DNA of 64,000 bases, taken from JAKVCB01 sp965243695 (lineage in GTDB: Bacteria; Planctomycetota; Planctomycetia; Pirellulales; Lacipirellulaceae). The notes beneath the pieces were generated by a model. The model was not told where the DNA came from, searched no databases, and saw only the letters and a list, made by a program, of their open reading frames with translations. Position numbers and translations under genes: made by a program. The stretch is taken from positions 310,001 through 374,000 of the forward strand of contig CBDEWC010000039.1 of the NCBI GenBank assembly GCA_965243695.1. Reading direction: 5' to 3'. How positions within the stretch are numbered: position 1 is the first letter of the stretch; every line of letters begins with the position of its first letter. Shown here piece after piece: positions 26,956 to 36,564 of this stretch.

Positions 26956-28236
26956 TTAATTCCCGTAGATATTGCCACCTGTTTTGATCGGTACAGGTCG
27001 CAGCAGTTGTGCTTGCGGTCGTGATCGTGGTGCCATGACTGCGCGAACAGGTATCAATTGGTCGACGTCTCCGAGCATGACCAAGGAACTGTGAGAAGTC
27101 GTTGCGGGTTCCGATAAAATCCGCGGTGCTTTGGCCTGTTGCAGGTCCGGTTCCACTGTGGCCTGTTGCAGGTCCGGTATTTTTAAAACCGCGCCAATCG
27201 GTAACAACTCTGGATCTTGGAGCGAGTCGCGGTTGAGTTTGAAAATTTCCCAATCGCGGTGTGGGTCATCCAGATAACGCGAGGCTAGTTTTTTCAAAGA
27301 GTCGCCGTCTACCACGATGTGTGTTCTGGGCACTGGGCGGTCTTCGTGGATCGTTGTCCCTATGACCGAAGATGGTGTCGTAAAGAAGTTCGCTGTAGAG
27401 ATACCCGGGTTAGAAAATATGGGTTCTGAATTCTCCAAAAACTGCATCGACGGATTGGTGCTTGCATAAACCGGTCCCGCTTTAGTATGCGATTCGAAGT
27501 GGTCGTTCCTGGGGGAGACAGCAGATGGTGTTGCAAGTCCTCTGCCTGTCCTGCGGAGTTCTCTCCTGCCGAGTTGGGGTGGCCCGCTGTCAGCAGGGGT
27601 TTTTCCTGGGGGGTTGGCCGTGGCGTGGAGCACATCAGCAACTGCAGTCAAGGGCCGAGGAAACGCCCCTGATTCAACAGGGGCAAGCGCGGGTATCACT
27701 GGTGGGTTGACGGGAAAATGCCCCGTTGGTTGCCCCGTTGGTTGCGCCGTTGGTTGCGCCGTTGGTTGCGCAGTGACAGGCTGAAATGAAACGGGTAGTG
27801 CCAAGTTTTGCGCGGTGCAAAACTCCGCAGTCGCAGCTGTCGGCGCGCTTGTTGGTTCAGGAAGTTGTACTGCAGTTAGCTCCACCTCGTGGTACGGTCT
27901 TATGTTCTTGACACTGATTGTCGGCGAATTGGTGGTTGGGGCAAGCCACTGGGGTTCTTGCTGTGAAAGTTGTCCGCTCGGTGATGCAGCAGTTTGTTTG
28001 AAGTCTGGCGCCAAAGATGGCAGACCTTCCCTTATGGCTCCCCAATTGCGGCCGTTATCCCGCGGTTGGAGCGATCCCATTGGGTGTTGGTCAATAATCG
28101 TTGACCCGAAAGTCCCATCCGTGGTTTGAGGATGGTGATCAGAGATTTTCGAATCGGGTGCACCAAACAGAGTGGCCAATCCAAAGCCAGCTGTAACGGT
28201 TACCGATCCCCAGAAAAGTTTAGTGAGTTCGTTCAC
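26956..28236 (-). CDS. LysM-domain protein with low-complexity linker
   Basis: The gene starts with GTG at 28236, with GAGGT 8 nt upstream. The 426-aa protein has an N-terminal hydrophobic stretch (FWGSVTVTAGFGLATLFG), a long Pro/Thr/Gln-rich linker and one LysM domain near residues 305-355 (THIVVDGDSLKKLASRYL ... ELLPIGAVLKIPD). LysM binds peptidoglycan or related glycans. The linker holds a 12-bp tandem repeat giving QPTA/QPTG units (27723-27770). A 27-bp-period repeat (27132-27178) just after the LysM domain doubles the peptide PDLQQA. Both are in-frame duplications. Confidence 0.82.
   Translation of the reverse strand: MNELTKLFWGSVTVTAGFGLATLFGAPDSKISDHHPQTTDGTFGSTIIDQHPMGSLQPRDNGRNWGAIREGLPSLAPDFKQTAASPSGQLSQQEPQWLAPTTNSPTISVKNIRPYHEVELTAVQLPEPTSAPTAATAEFCTAQNLALPVSFQPVTAQPTAQPTAQPTGQPTGHFPVNPPVIPALAPVESGAFPRPLTAVADVLHATANPPGKTPADSGPPQLGRRELRRTGRGLATPSAVSPRNDHFESHTKAGPVYASTNPSMQFLENSEPIFSNPGISTANFFTTPSSVIGTTIHEDRPVPRTHIVVDGDSLKKLASRYLDDPHRDWEIFKLNRDSLQDPELLPIGAVLKIPDLQQATVEPDLQQAKAPRILSEPATTSHSSLVMLGDVDQLIPVRAVMAPRSRPQAQLLRPVPIKTGGNIYGN
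27132..27178. repeat. 27-bp-period in-frame duplication in LysM gene
   Basis: TGGCCTGTTGCAGGTCCGGT occurs at 27132-27151 and again at 27159-27178. The 27-bp period keeps the frame, so the protein carries PDLQQA twice. Confidence 0.9.
27723..27770. repeat. 12-bp in-frame tandem repeat in LysM gene
   Basis: Four copies of CCGTTGGTTGC(C/G) encode QPT(A/G) repeats in the linker of the LysM protein. The period is a multiple of three, so copy-number changes only alter linker length. Confidence 0.92.
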
Positions 28237-28640
28237 GGATATACCTCAACCACGTTGGCGACAAATCGACTGGCGAGTGGGCCACCGAGCGTTTGTCGAA
28301 CCTGTTTGTGAATCATCCGTGAACGTACCTGGACCGTGCAAATCCAGCGCGGCCTTGTCCAGCTTTCTATTTCGTCACCTGGACCGTTGTAAGATTGGTC
28401 ATCTAACGTCGCAGTTGAGGATTTTCGAAAGAAAAAGGCCGGTTAATACCATGCCGGTGAGTACGATGGTCCGGGAAAGTTTGCGGCCCAGCTAAACGTG
28501 GAGGGGAAGATGGTTGGTCGACACGGCTAGCGAAGCCTGTTTCCCATCAGGCACGGCGAGATCGGCTGCGGCCCTCCCAAACTCCAGATCGCGGGCGGGC
28601 CGGTCTGGATATGGGGGATGGGGCGCCGGACAAACCAGCG
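28237..28640. other. Spacer between secDF end and LysM gene start
   Basis: No gene or known RNA is seen in these 400 bp. It should hold the LysM promoter and the secDF transcript end. No intrinsic terminator with a U-tract is visible. Confidence 0.6.
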
Positions 28641-31600
28641 TCACTTGGAATTGTTGGTCGCAGCCTTGCCGCGGAAACCGCTCATTGCCAATAAAGCAGG
28701 TGAGGCCACAAAGATCGAACTATAGGTTCCCACAATCACGCCGATGACCAGGGCAAAGGCGAAGCCATGGATACCTGCTCCCCCCGCAAAGTACAGGATG
28801 AGAACCACGGCCAGCGTTGTCAGCGAGGTCAACAAGGTGCGGCTAAGCGTTTGGTTAATGCTGGCATTGATCATGTCGGAAGTTAGCTGAGAGCTTTTCC
28901 CCCGAACTTCGCGAATGCGATCGAATACCACAATCGTGTCATTGAGCGAATAACCGATAATGGTGAGGAACGCAGCCACGATGGGCAGGCTAATCTGAAA
29001 TGCATCGATTTGCAGCGCATCGGCTACGGTTGGAATGCCGCTCACGACATAAATACTCAGAGCGATCATGCCGAGTGTTACAAGTACGTCGTGTACGAGG
29101 GCGACCACGGCCGCCAGCCCAAAGGCGACTTTCTGAAAGCGTATCCAAAGGTATCCAACGATTCCCAGAAGACTGACGAGGATGGCATAAGCTGCCAGCA
29201 CTTGCATATTACCAGCAACCTTTCCACCAATTTTGTTGGCCAGGGGAAACATGGGTTGATCTCCCATCGATTGAGCAAGCTGATCAAAAACCTTTTGGGC
29301 AGTTTTTGTGTCGAGCCCCAGTCGCACGTTCCATTTTTTGAATTGGGCTGAGCTCCCTGCCTGGTAGCCTGGTGTGGAGAGTTCCGGTTCGGACCCTTTG
29401 TCGTCGTTATTTTCGAGGGCTTCGCTAATGCGACCTGCCAGTGCATCGTGGCCGATACCTGAATCTTGTTGGTACCCATCTTTTTCGTTAATGGATACCG
29501 TGGCTTGTGTCACTTTAAAACCATTTTCTTCGACTTCTTGGAGTTCTCCGATGTCGATTGCATAGGTTTTCAATCGATCGCCGAAGGTTTTCGTCAGGAT
29601 ATCTTCAACTTCAGTGACTGAATCAAGACTCGTGTTGACGGTAAAACGCTGCCGAGTTTCTCCCCGCTCGACGACAAGCAGGTTTTTGTCTCGAAGGTCG
29701 GTTTTTTCGAGTTCGGTGCGTACATCGCCAACCTTCATGGGATGATCTTTATCGAAGACCATGGTGACGGAGGTGCCGCCGGTGAAGTCAATATTCAGGA
29801 TCCCTTCACCTCTTTGAACTACGCCAATAAGCCCGATAATGATCAGAATGGCTGAGATTGCGCCAGCCACATAACGCTTGCCAATGAAATCAAACTTGGT
29901 CTGTCCGAGGATGTGGCTCATCTTGAGTTTGGTGATCCAGCGGCGCCGCTCGGCGATATCGAAGATAACACGTGAGCAGAAGATGGCGGTATACATACTC
30001 ATGAGGATGCCGAGGATAAGCGTTACGGCGAAACCTTTGATTTGATCGGTGCCAATCGCATAGAGCACGATCCCGGTAATAAGTGTCGTTAGGTTGGCAT
30101 CGACAATGGTTGTGGTTGCCCGTCCAAAACCATTCCGAATTGCCATCCGGAGGGCAGATCCTCGCTTCAATTCTTCGCGAATTCTTTCAAAGATGAGCAC
30201 ATTGGCATCGACTGACATACCAACCGTCAGCACAAGACCCGCCAGCCCAGGCAAGGTAAATGCGGCGCGAATCAGCACCATCACACCCAGCACAAGTGAG
30301 AGGTTGGTAATCAGTGCAAGACAGGCGACAATTCCGGCAAACCGGTAATAAAAGGCAATAAAGATCAGGATCGCTGCCAGCGAGATCACAATTGCCGTAC
30401 GACCCTTCTCCACCGTCTCGGCACCCAACGTGGAACTGATGATTTCTTCGCTGATAGGATCAGGGTTTAAAGCCGCAGGCAGGCTGCCAGCATCGAGAAT
30501 ACTAATGGTGAAATCGACCTCGTCCTCAGTCATAGCCCCACCACTGATTTGTCCCTGGCCGGTGATTTTCTCGCGAATGCTGGGTGCCGAAAGGAGTCGA
30601 TTGTCGAGCACAATGCCCAGGTAACGCTGAGCACCCGTACTGGGATTTGGTTTGTTGTCGCCAGTCAGCCGACCAAACTTTCGGGAACCTCGGCTGTCAA
30701 ACGAGAAGCCAACGGCTGGACCTCCTTTTTGGTCAAAATCCTTGAAAGCCCGTTGCAGGTATTCCCCTGTGACGTTCCACGGATCGCGCAGGACCAAAGC
30801 CTCAGGATTTTTGCCAGCCATTCGTTTCTGGATGCGATCGTCTGGCTGGTCAAATGGGCCGAATTCTTTCTCTTCGTAGGGAACCCATTCGGCAACGGCT
30901 TCCCCGTTGAGTTCGACAACTTTTTGTTCCGGTGGTATCGAACGTGCCTGTTCGATAATGTTTTGGTCCCGCTCACCCCAACGAGGATCCGCCGTAATCC
31001 GAAACTCAAGCTGGCCGAGACTGGTGATACGTCGTTTCACAAACTTCAGATCATCTTGACCCGTCCTGGGAATGATGATTTCGATTGCTGATCCATAGGG
31101 ACGGATGGTGACTTCTTTGGTGCCTGCCGGATCGACCCGTTGCTTGAGGGCTTCGGTCAAGCGGCGGACCAATTCGCGACTTGGGCCTTTGGGGTTGGCA
31201 TCCTGCTGGACTTCGCCATCGGCTGGGGCTACTTCTTCTTCGGCCGCTGAGGTGTCGGCCAGTTCGTAAATCAGGGTGATTCCGCCTGCCAGATCAGGAC
31301 CGAATTTAATTTCACCAAAGTAGAGGATGATTCCTGCGGCAGTTATCGTCATCAGCACGAGGCTGATTTTCCATCCGTATTCGGGCATGCTGACTCGCTT
31401 GGCGAGCCAATTTCCGATCAATACAGGCAGGACGAAGAGCCCGACCAGCACACATCCAATCACTGCCTTCGACCCCAGGCCAGTAGGAGTCGCAGTAGTA
31501 CCCTCTTGAACTTCAACAACGGTTTCGGTCTCGGTTGTTTCGTGATTTGCCTTTTCCGCAGAGGACTCTGCGCTGGTAGCCTCCTTGGTTGCATTCGCAC

Positions 31601-31802
31601 TCGCTGGCGTCGTCGTTGTCGAACCGTCGTTTGGCGGTTCGGCAGCGGCAGACTCTTCTGGACGCGCCGTAAGTTCCTGGGCATAGGCACTAGCACCACC
31701 GGGTCCCGCACCGAGATCCAGCCCACCAGAGGTCAGGCTGGACGCGAGAAGGAAAATCAGAAAGGTAACGGTGTACTTCTTGCTCATTGTCGATTGGTCC
31801 AT
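28641..31802 (-). CDS. secDF: Fused SecDF protein-export subunit
   Basis: SecDF uses the proton gradient to pull proteins out of the SecYEG channel. This 1053-aa protein is the fused form. After an N-terminal hydrophobic segment (KKYTVTFLIFLLASSLTSGG) and an unusual Ala/Thr/Glu-rich spacer to about residue 105 comes SecD. Its motifs include FGPDLAGGITLIYEL, the head domain, and a five-helix bundle with LTVGMSVDANVLIFERIREE. SecF starts near residue 630, with DFTGGTSVTMVF and the helix motif SLNDTIVVFDRIRE. ATG at 31787 is an alternative start. The order tgt-yajC-secDF is the classical one. Confidence 0.95.
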   Translation of the reverse strand: MDQSTMSKKYTVTFLIFLLASSLTSGGLDLGAGPGGASAYAQELTARPEESAAAEPPNDGSTTTTPASANATKEATSAESSAEKANHETTETETVVEVQEGTTATPTGLGSKAVIGCVLVGLFVLPVLIGNWLAKRVSMPEYGWKISLVLMTITAAGIILYFGEIKFGPDLAGGITLIYELADTSAAEEEVAPADGEVQQDANPKGPSRELVRRLTEALKQRVDPAGTKEVTIRPYGSAIEIIIPRTGQDDLKFVKRRITSLGQLEFRITADPRWGERDQNIIEQARSIPPEQKVVELNGEAVAEWVPYEEKEFGPFDQPDDRIQKRMAGKNPEALVLRDPWNVTGEYLQRAFKDFDQKGGPAVGFSFDSRGSRKFGRLTGDNKPNPSTGAQRYLGIVLDNRLLSAPSIREKITGQGQISGGAMTEDEVDFTISILDAGSLPAALNPDPISEEIISSTLGAETVEKGRTAIVISLAAILIFIAFYYRFAGIVACLALITNLSLVLGVMVLIRAAFTLPGLAGLVLTVGMSVDANVLIFERIREELKRGSALRMAIRNGFGRATTTIVDANLTTLITGIVLYAIGTDQIKGFAVTLILGILMSMYTAIFCSRVIFDIAERRRWITKLKMSHILGQTKFDFIGKRYVAGAISAILIIIGLIGVVQRGEGILNIDFTGGTSVTMVFDKDHPMKVGDVRTELEKTDLRDKNLLVVERGETRQRFTVNTSLDSVTEVEDILTKTFGDRLKTYAIDIGELQEVEENGFKVTQATVSINEKDGYQQDSGIGHDALAGRISEALENNDDKGSEPELSTPGYQAGSSAQFKKWNVRLGLDTKTAQKVFDQLAQSMGDQPMFPLANKIGGKVAGNMQVLAAYAILVSLLGIVGYLWIRFQKVAFGLAAVVALVHDVLVTLGMIALSIYVVSGIPTVADALQIDAFQISLPIVAAFLTIIGYSLNDTIVVFDRIREVRGKSSQLTSDMINASINQTLSRTLLTSLTTLAVVLILYFAGGAGIHGFAFALVIGVIVGTYSSIFVASPALLAMSGFRGKAATNNSK

Positions 31803-31902
31803 TTTGTCCGCATCAAGAAAGGATCGTGAGTGGGTAGCGCTCTATTTGCACAAACCGTGCATTGGGAAAACCGCTCACATCAAATATTTTGCTCAAAGAT
31901 TT

Positions 31903-32241
31903 TTATGTCTTGGTCTTGTGATCTGCATCGTTTGAATCGTCGTCCGAAAGTACCTGGGCAATGGCCGACCGGCCTAAACGAATTTTCGTTCCTGTCGACT
32001 CATCAATGCGAACGGTGACTGTATCTTGATCACGACGGATGCCGGTTACCATGCCATGAATACCACCGGCTGTAATGACATGATCGTTTTCTTTCATGTT
32101 GTCCAGCTTTTGCTTCAGAGCATTCCGTCTTCGCTTTTCAGGTACCCAGAGGAGGAAGTACCCCAAAACCATAATCAGCACCAATGGCAGGAAGGTCCTC
32201 ACCAAAGGAGCAGGATCGCCTTCCTGGGCCAGTAAAGCCAT
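31903..32241 (-). CDS. yajC: Preprotein translocase subunit YajC
   Basis: YajC is a small membrane protein that binds SecDF. The ATG at 32241 (MALLAQEGDPAPLVRTFLP) gives 112 aa; a GTG at 32265 would add eight. It has one transmembrane helix (LPLVLIMVLGYFLLWVPEKR) and the conserved cytosolic part NDHVITAGGIHGMVTGI, then VTVRIDESTGTKIRLGRSAI. It lies between tgt and secDF, with a perfect 15-bp hairpin 58 bp upstream of its start. Confidence 0.93.
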   Translation of the reverse strand: MALLAQEGDPAPLVRTFLPLVLIMVLGYFLLWVPEKRRRNALKQKLDNMKENDHVITAGGIHGMVTGIRRDQDTVTVRIDESTGTKIRLGRSAIAQVLSDDDSNDADHKTKT

Positions 32242-32298
32242 TGCCAGTAAGTTTTCTACAAACACGTTGCGCCTGGGGGCAAAAGTTAGTGTCGGGAT

Positions 32299-32338
32299 GA
32301 ACAGAGGCCCGGCACGCAACCGCGCCGGGCCTCTGTTC
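32299..32338. promoter_or_regulatory. Perfect 15-bp hairpin between tgt and yajC
   Basis: GAACAGAGGCCCGGC (32299-32313) and its exact reverse complement (32324-32338) flank a 10-nt loop. It lies 188 bp past the tgt stop and 58 bp before the yajC start. There is no U-tract on the minus strand, so it is not a standard terminator. It may be an RNA-processing or stability element in the tgt-yajC-secDF transcript, or a factor-dependent terminator. Confidence 0.7.
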
Positions 32339-32525
32339 TGCGGAACCGTGGCTGTCATCATACGGTAGAGCGGCGCAACCCGACAAGGCCGACACTGCGA
32401 ACCTCGGAAGCCGCTGGCGGGATGAAAACGCCCGGTGGAGCGTAGCAGCAAGGTCCCCAATTCGGTTTTTGGTGCCTGGATTTGTGAGTTCACGCATCAG
32501 CCGGCTGCCGCCCTCCACGGGCCGT

Positions 32526-33731
32526 TTACGGTCTCTCTGTCCGGTTCCAGCCAGACAACTGGGCCTTACAGAAAGCAGCAAACCTGTCCTGTTCAATGGC
32601 GTTACGAGCCGCGGACATGAGCCGCTGGTAATAGGTCAAGTTGTGGATGGAGAGCAGAATGGGTCCCAGCATTTCGCCAGCCTGGAAAAGGTGCCGCAAA
32701 TACCCACGGCTATGCCGGCAGGCAGGGCAAGGGCAGTTGGCCTCCAGAGGTGCCTCATCACGGGTATGGCGTTGGTTTCGCAGGCGGAGAGGGCCCTCAT
32801 CGGTAAATGCCAGGGCATTCCGTCCGTTTCGGGTAGGTAGGACGCAATCGAACAGGTCCACACCGCGAGAAATCGCTTCCAGCAAATCGACCGGACGGCC
32901 CACACCCATGAGATAGCGCGGACGACTTGCCGGCAGTTCTGGCACCGTGAAATCGAGCGTCCGAACCATTGCTGCCGCCGGTTCACCAACGCTAAGGCCC
33001 CCAATTGCGTAACCCAAAAAGTCAAGCTTTACGAGTTCTCGGGCTGACTCTTGCCGGAGTTCTGGGTCGAGGCCACCCTGAACAATTGCGAATAATGCCT
33101 GGTCACTTCGTGTTTGGGCTTGTTGGCAACGCTCAGCCCAGCGAAGGCTTCGCCGCATCGCATCGGCGACAACCGCCCGCTCGGCTGGCAGTGCGATGAC
33201 GTGATCCAACTGCATGGCGATGTCACTGCCCAGAGCGGCTTGAATGGCGATGGCCCGTTCCGGTGTCAGTTCCATGGCTGCACCGTCTACGTGAGAACAA
33301 AATCGTACTCCTGTTTCTTCGATCTGTGCTCGGTCGGCCAGGCTAAAGACTTGAAAGCCACCACTATCAGTGAGGATCGGCCCATCCCAGCCGAAGAAGC
33401 TGTGCAAGCCACCCAAATCGGCAACCACGTCCTCGCCCGGACGCACGGCGAGGTGATACGTGTTGCCGAGAATCATTTGGGCCCCGGTTGCCCGGAGTTG
33501 GTCGACGGTCACACCCTTGACGGTGCCTTGTGTGCCTACAGGCATAAAGGCAGGGGTTTGAACAGCCCCGTGTGGGGTTTGAAATACTCCCCGCCGTGCG
33601 GCAGAGCCGGCATCGGTTCGCAACAACTCATAGTGGAACGCGGGGCACGCTGAGTTTTGATCCTCAGTTTTGGAATCTGGATGATTGGAGGATTCTAGAT
33701 GATCGGGTGGCACGCTCGCTCCCCATTCCAC
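32526..33731 (-). CDS. tgt: Queuine/preQ1 tRNA-guanine transglycosylase
   Basis: Tgt exchanges guanine 34 for preQ1 in tRNAs with GUN anticodons. The 401-aa protein has TPAFMPVGTQGTVKG, GNTYHLAVRPG, the catalytic Asp in LTDSGGFQVFSL, the second Asp region DCVLPTRNGR, and the zinc site CPCPAC with a distal His (LSIHNL). The only start near the expected position is a GTG at 33731, giving an N-terminal extension of about 30 residues over the usual family start; the exact start is uncertain. The downstream genes are yajC and secDF. Confidence 0.94.
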   Translation of the reverse strand: MEWGASVPPDHLESSNHPDSKTEDQNSACPAFHYELLRTDAGSAARRGVFQTPHGAVQTPAFMPVGTQGTVKGVTVDQLRATGAQMILGNTYHLAVRPGEDVVADLGGLHSFFGWDGPILTDSGGFQVFSLADRAQIEETGVRFCSHVDGAAMELTPERAIAIQAALGSDIAMQLDHVIALPAERAVVADAMRRSLRWAERCQQAQTRSDQALFAIVQGGLDPELRQESARELVKLDFLGYAIGGLSVGEPAAAMVRTLDFTVPELPASRPRYLMGVGRPVDLLEAISRGVDLFDCVLPTRNGRNALAFTDEGPLRLRNQRHTRDEAPLEANCPCPACRHSRGYLRHLFQAGEMLGPILLSIHNLTYYQRLMSAARNAIEQDRFAAFCKAQLSGWNRTERP

Positions 33732-33793
33732 CGTTCACTGCCGAACGTCAATCAACGATCCCAGTTTGCCTGATTGCCATGCTGTTTCAGGAC

Positions 33794-35119
33794 TCAGTCG
33801 CCGCGGAGTTTAAGGCTTTGGATCGTGAGCTTTTCACGAATTTCGTTCAGGCTGGTCACACCAAAATTCTTGCATTCCAGCAAGTCATCGCCGGTGCGAC
33901 GGACCAACTCGCCAATGGTGGAGAGCCCCAGGCGGACCATACACTTACGTGCCCGCACCGAAAGGTTGAGATCGGAGATGGGACGTTCGAGCATAGCTCG
34001 TTCGTCGGGCGAAAGTTCTTCAGGATTGTAGGCAGGTTCTTCTTCCCGTTTTTGGGCGGCGAACTGACCGAGTTCCAGTCCTTTTCCTTGCAACATATCG
34101 CGGATTTCGACCAGCGATGTTTCGCCAAAGTTTTTACTCGAAAGCAATTCCTGCTCGGTAGTTACGGTAAGATCGCCGAGGGTCATCACCCCCATTTTCT
34201 GCAAACAATTGCGGCTGCGTACCGAGAGTTCGAAGTCGGTGACGGGGATTGCCAGGATTTGTTGCAAGCGATCTTGTTGACGCCGTGCATCCTCATCGTA
34301 GAACATGTCGCTAGAAGCATCTGCATCGCGAAGAAAAAGTCTTGCCCGGTTATGATCGGGAAACACGTCGAGAATGCGTTGGTAGCACTTTTTAGCCTTT
34401 TCGAATTCCTGGAAGTCTTCGTAAAGAACTCCCAGATTCAAAAGTGTACCTACGTGTGTTGGGAACTGTGCAGCGGCTCGCTCGTATAAATCTCGGGCAT
34501 AATTGTCGTTGCCACTGCGATCGTTTTCCAATGCCAGTCCGAACAAGGCACCGGCGTGATTACCGTCGGCTGCGACTGCCCGTTCCAAGAGTGCGACAAC
34601 TTCCTCGGGACTGGTTCCGAGCATCTGTACGTTTGCCGCCCGTTCATAAAGGTACTGGGCTGTTTGCTCAACCGCTCCTGAAAGTGAATTCAGTATTTCC
34701 AGAGCGCGATCAAGTTCACCCATGTGGCGGAGCGCCTCTGCCTTGGCCAGAGAAATAACATCACGGTCATAGCCGGCCTTTTCAGCCGATTCGTAGGCAG
34801 TAAGTGCCTCGGAATATTGGTCTAGCGCCAAGTGGGCTTTGCCGAGGAAAAAATGGGTCAATGCCCCACCATCGGAATGCGTCAACGTTTGGATCGCCTC
34901 GGTGTAGGAACCGAGTAAATGTTGGCACACCCCTAATCGTGCCGACATCGCAGGGCTGCGCATATCCTGGGCTTTCAGTTCCTGAACAGCTTCGCGTAGT
35001 TCGCGGTGGTTGGCAGGATTCTGCGAGATAGCTGCAGTAATCTGCTCAAGTTCCCGGGGCCCGAAAGCGCTGGTGGACAGGACGATTTGTTTGATACTGG
35101 ATTCAAAACCTATAGACAT
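33794..35119 (-). CDS. TPR protein with two RNA polymerase alpha C-terminal-like domains
   Basis: The 441-aa protein has TPR-like helical repeats over residues 40-285 (for example ALTHFFLGKAHLALDQYSEA and HVGTLLNLGVLYEDFQEFEK). Two copies of the alpha-CTD fold follow, at about 290-350 (FELSVRSRNCLQKMGVMTLG) and 376-432 (LNLSVRARKCMVRLGLSTIG). Each shows the helix-hairpin-helix ending (KNFGETSLVEIRDML, KNFGVTSLNEIREKL). In RNA polymerase this domain binds UP-element DNA and activators. A role in transcription control is inferred; TPR-alphaCTD proteins appear characteristic of planctomycetes. It is alone between tgt and tRNA-Thr. Confidence 0.85.
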   Translation of the reverse strand: MSIGFESSIKQIVLSTSAFGPRELEQITAAISQNPANHRELREAVQELKAQDMRSPAMSARLGVCQHLLGSYTEAIQTLTHSDGGALTHFFLGKAHLALDQYSEALTAYESAEKAGYDRDVISLAKAEALRHMGELDRALEILNSLSGAVEQTAQYLYERAANVQMLGTSPEEVVALLERAVAADGNHAGALFGLALENDRSGNDNYARDLYERAAAQFPTHVGTLLNLGVLYEDFQEFEKAKKCYQRILDVFPDHNRARLFLRDADASSDMFYDEDARRQQDRLQQILAIPVTDFELSVRSRNCLQKMGVMTLGDLTVTTEQELLSSKNFGETSLVEIRDMLQGKGLELGQFAAQKREEEPAYNPEELSPDERAMLERPISDLNLSVRARKCMVRLGLSTIGELVRRTGDDLLECKNFGVTSLNEIREKLTIQSLKLRGD

Positions 35120-35271
35120 GCTTCGAATACTCCGCTCGTTCGTTAATCACTCAAATGAGATAGACTGTTTTTTTCAAGTGTGGGTCGCAAAGCCACCCAC
35201 TATCGACGAGTATGGCGAACAGTATTTCACGCCCCCCTCCCCGTTCCAAAGCCTGCCGGTTGTCGACTAAG

Positions 35272-35345
35272 AGCCAGCGGGGGGAGTCGAACCCCCAACC
35301 CCCGCATTACGAATGCGGTGCTCTGCCGATTGAAGCTACGCTGGC
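35272..35345 (-). tRNA. tRNA-Thr (anticodon CGT)
   Basis: On the minus strand a 74-nt cloverleaf forms. It has a 7-bp acceptor stem GCCAGCG/CGCTGGC, a D-stem GCTT/GAGC, an anticodon stem CCGCA/TGCGG with loop TTCGTAA (anticodon CGT, reading ACG), a 5-nt variable loop and a T-arm GGGGG-TTCGACT-CCCCC. CCA is not encoded. No integrase or duplicated tRNA end is seen nearby, so it is not a visible integration site. Confidence 0.96.
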
Positions 35346-35607
35346 GAGCATCAGTAATTGGTTATTTCACTTGCACTTACGCGTCGACGCCAATGAGTTC
35401 GCCTGCCAGTTACCCCGGCTTTTCGTAGCACGCCCGGTATTGGTGCGGCGTACTCCGAGACGAATTCGTCGGCGCATAGAACCGGCGAACCCGTGATTTT
35501 AACTTGGCGGAGGGACGTTCGCAATCGCATCCAGGCAGTTAATTTGAGGTTCTATGGCCTGCTCTGGCCATGTCCATATCTCCTCAATAGGTCCCGTAGA
35601 ACCGGAA

Positions 35608-36564
35608 TTACTTGCCCTGGTGTTCCATCTTCCAGCCAGGCAGGGTGACCGATGCCTGCGGCTGTACCAACTTGTCGTAAAGTTCTGGCCGACGGGCCTT
35701 TAGGTAGCGGCGGCCCGAAGCACCCTCGAACTTGTCCGGCGTTAACAGCCCCACGACCACGTCGTCTTTGAGTGCAGGACTTTCGACCAGGACCTCGCCG
35801 TAAGGATCGAGGATCATCGCCAGGCCTGGCTTGACCGTGTCGTAGTCCCAACCGATCGGATTCGTGAAAACCGCGTAGATCCCGTTTTCGTAGGCCCGCG
35901 CCGGTAACCAACGCATCAGCCAGTCGCGTCCTTTGGGACCTTGAAACTCCTGGCGGAGCCGCACCGGGTCGCGGTCGCGATTCTCCCACAGGCTCCGATC
36001 TACCGTCCCCCGCCCAGGCATCGCCGATGGCAGGCAACACGTCACGTGCGGCATGAAGATGATCTCGGCACCGTGCATTGTCGTGATCCGTACATTTTCC
36101 GGCAGGTTGTTGTCGTAGCAGATCATGAAGCCGACGCGGCAGCCCAAAAGGTCGATCACCTGGAAGCCATTCCCCGGAGAGAGGTGTGGATTTACAAACG
36201 GGTGCAGCTTGTGAAATTTGGAGATAAAGCCGTCCACCCCGACCGTCACGTAGCAGTTAAAGACATTTTCATCTGCGTCACGTTCGAGCAGGCCCGCCAT
36301 AATCACCGTGTTCAGCCGGCGGGCAATATCGCACAGGCAGCGCACTGAGGGGCCATCCGGCACGAGCTCGGCCACGTCCAACAGCTGCTGCTTGTCCAGT
36401 GGCTGGATCCAGCTATAGCCGGGGATACATCCTTCGTGGAAGCTGACAATCTCGGCACCTTGCTCGACGGCCTGCTGTGCGAGCGCTTCAATACGCGACA
36501 GGTTGTATTGCTGGTCGTTGTCGCGGTTCTCAAACTGTGCCGCTGCCACTCGGATTTCTCGCAT
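35608..36564 (-). CDS. Nitrilase-family carbon-nitrogen hydrolase
   Basis: The ATG at 36564 gives 318 aa. The complete catalytic triad of the nitrilase superfamily is present: Glu44 (SFHEGCIPGY), Lys119 (KFHKLHPF) and Cys149 (FMICYDNNLPE). The motif around the cysteine and the ARAYENGIYAVFTNPIG segment place it among amidohydrolases that act on small linear amides or carbamoyl compounds; the substrate cannot be deduced. It has no signal peptide. It stands alone, about 0.8 kb upstream of the accessory secreted-protein region. Confidence 0.9.
   Translation of the reverse strand: MREIRVAAAQFENRDNDQQYNLSRIEALAQQAVEQGAEIVSFHEGCIPGYSWIQPLDKQQLLDVAELVPDGPSVRCLCDIARRLNTVIMAGLLERDADENVFNCYVTVGVDGFISKFHKLHPFVNPHLSPGNGFQVIDLLGCRVGFMICYDNNLPENVRITTMHGAEIIFMPHVTCCLPSAMPGRGTVDRSLWENRDRDPVRLRQEFQGPKGRDWLMRWLPARAYENGIYAVFTNPIGWDYDTVKPGLAMILDPYGEVLVESPALKDDVVVGLLTPDKFEGASGRRYLKARRPELYDKLVQPQASVTLPGWKMEHQGK

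Noticed and set aside
33572..34489. 305-residue plus-strand frame
   Set aside because: It is antisense to the TPR/alpha-CTD gene and the tgt start, and its composition looks like a reverse-strand shadow.
35272..35345. tRNA-Thr as an integration site of a mobile island
   Set aside because: No integrase gene is present, and I found no second copy of the tRNA 3' end in the following 28 kb.
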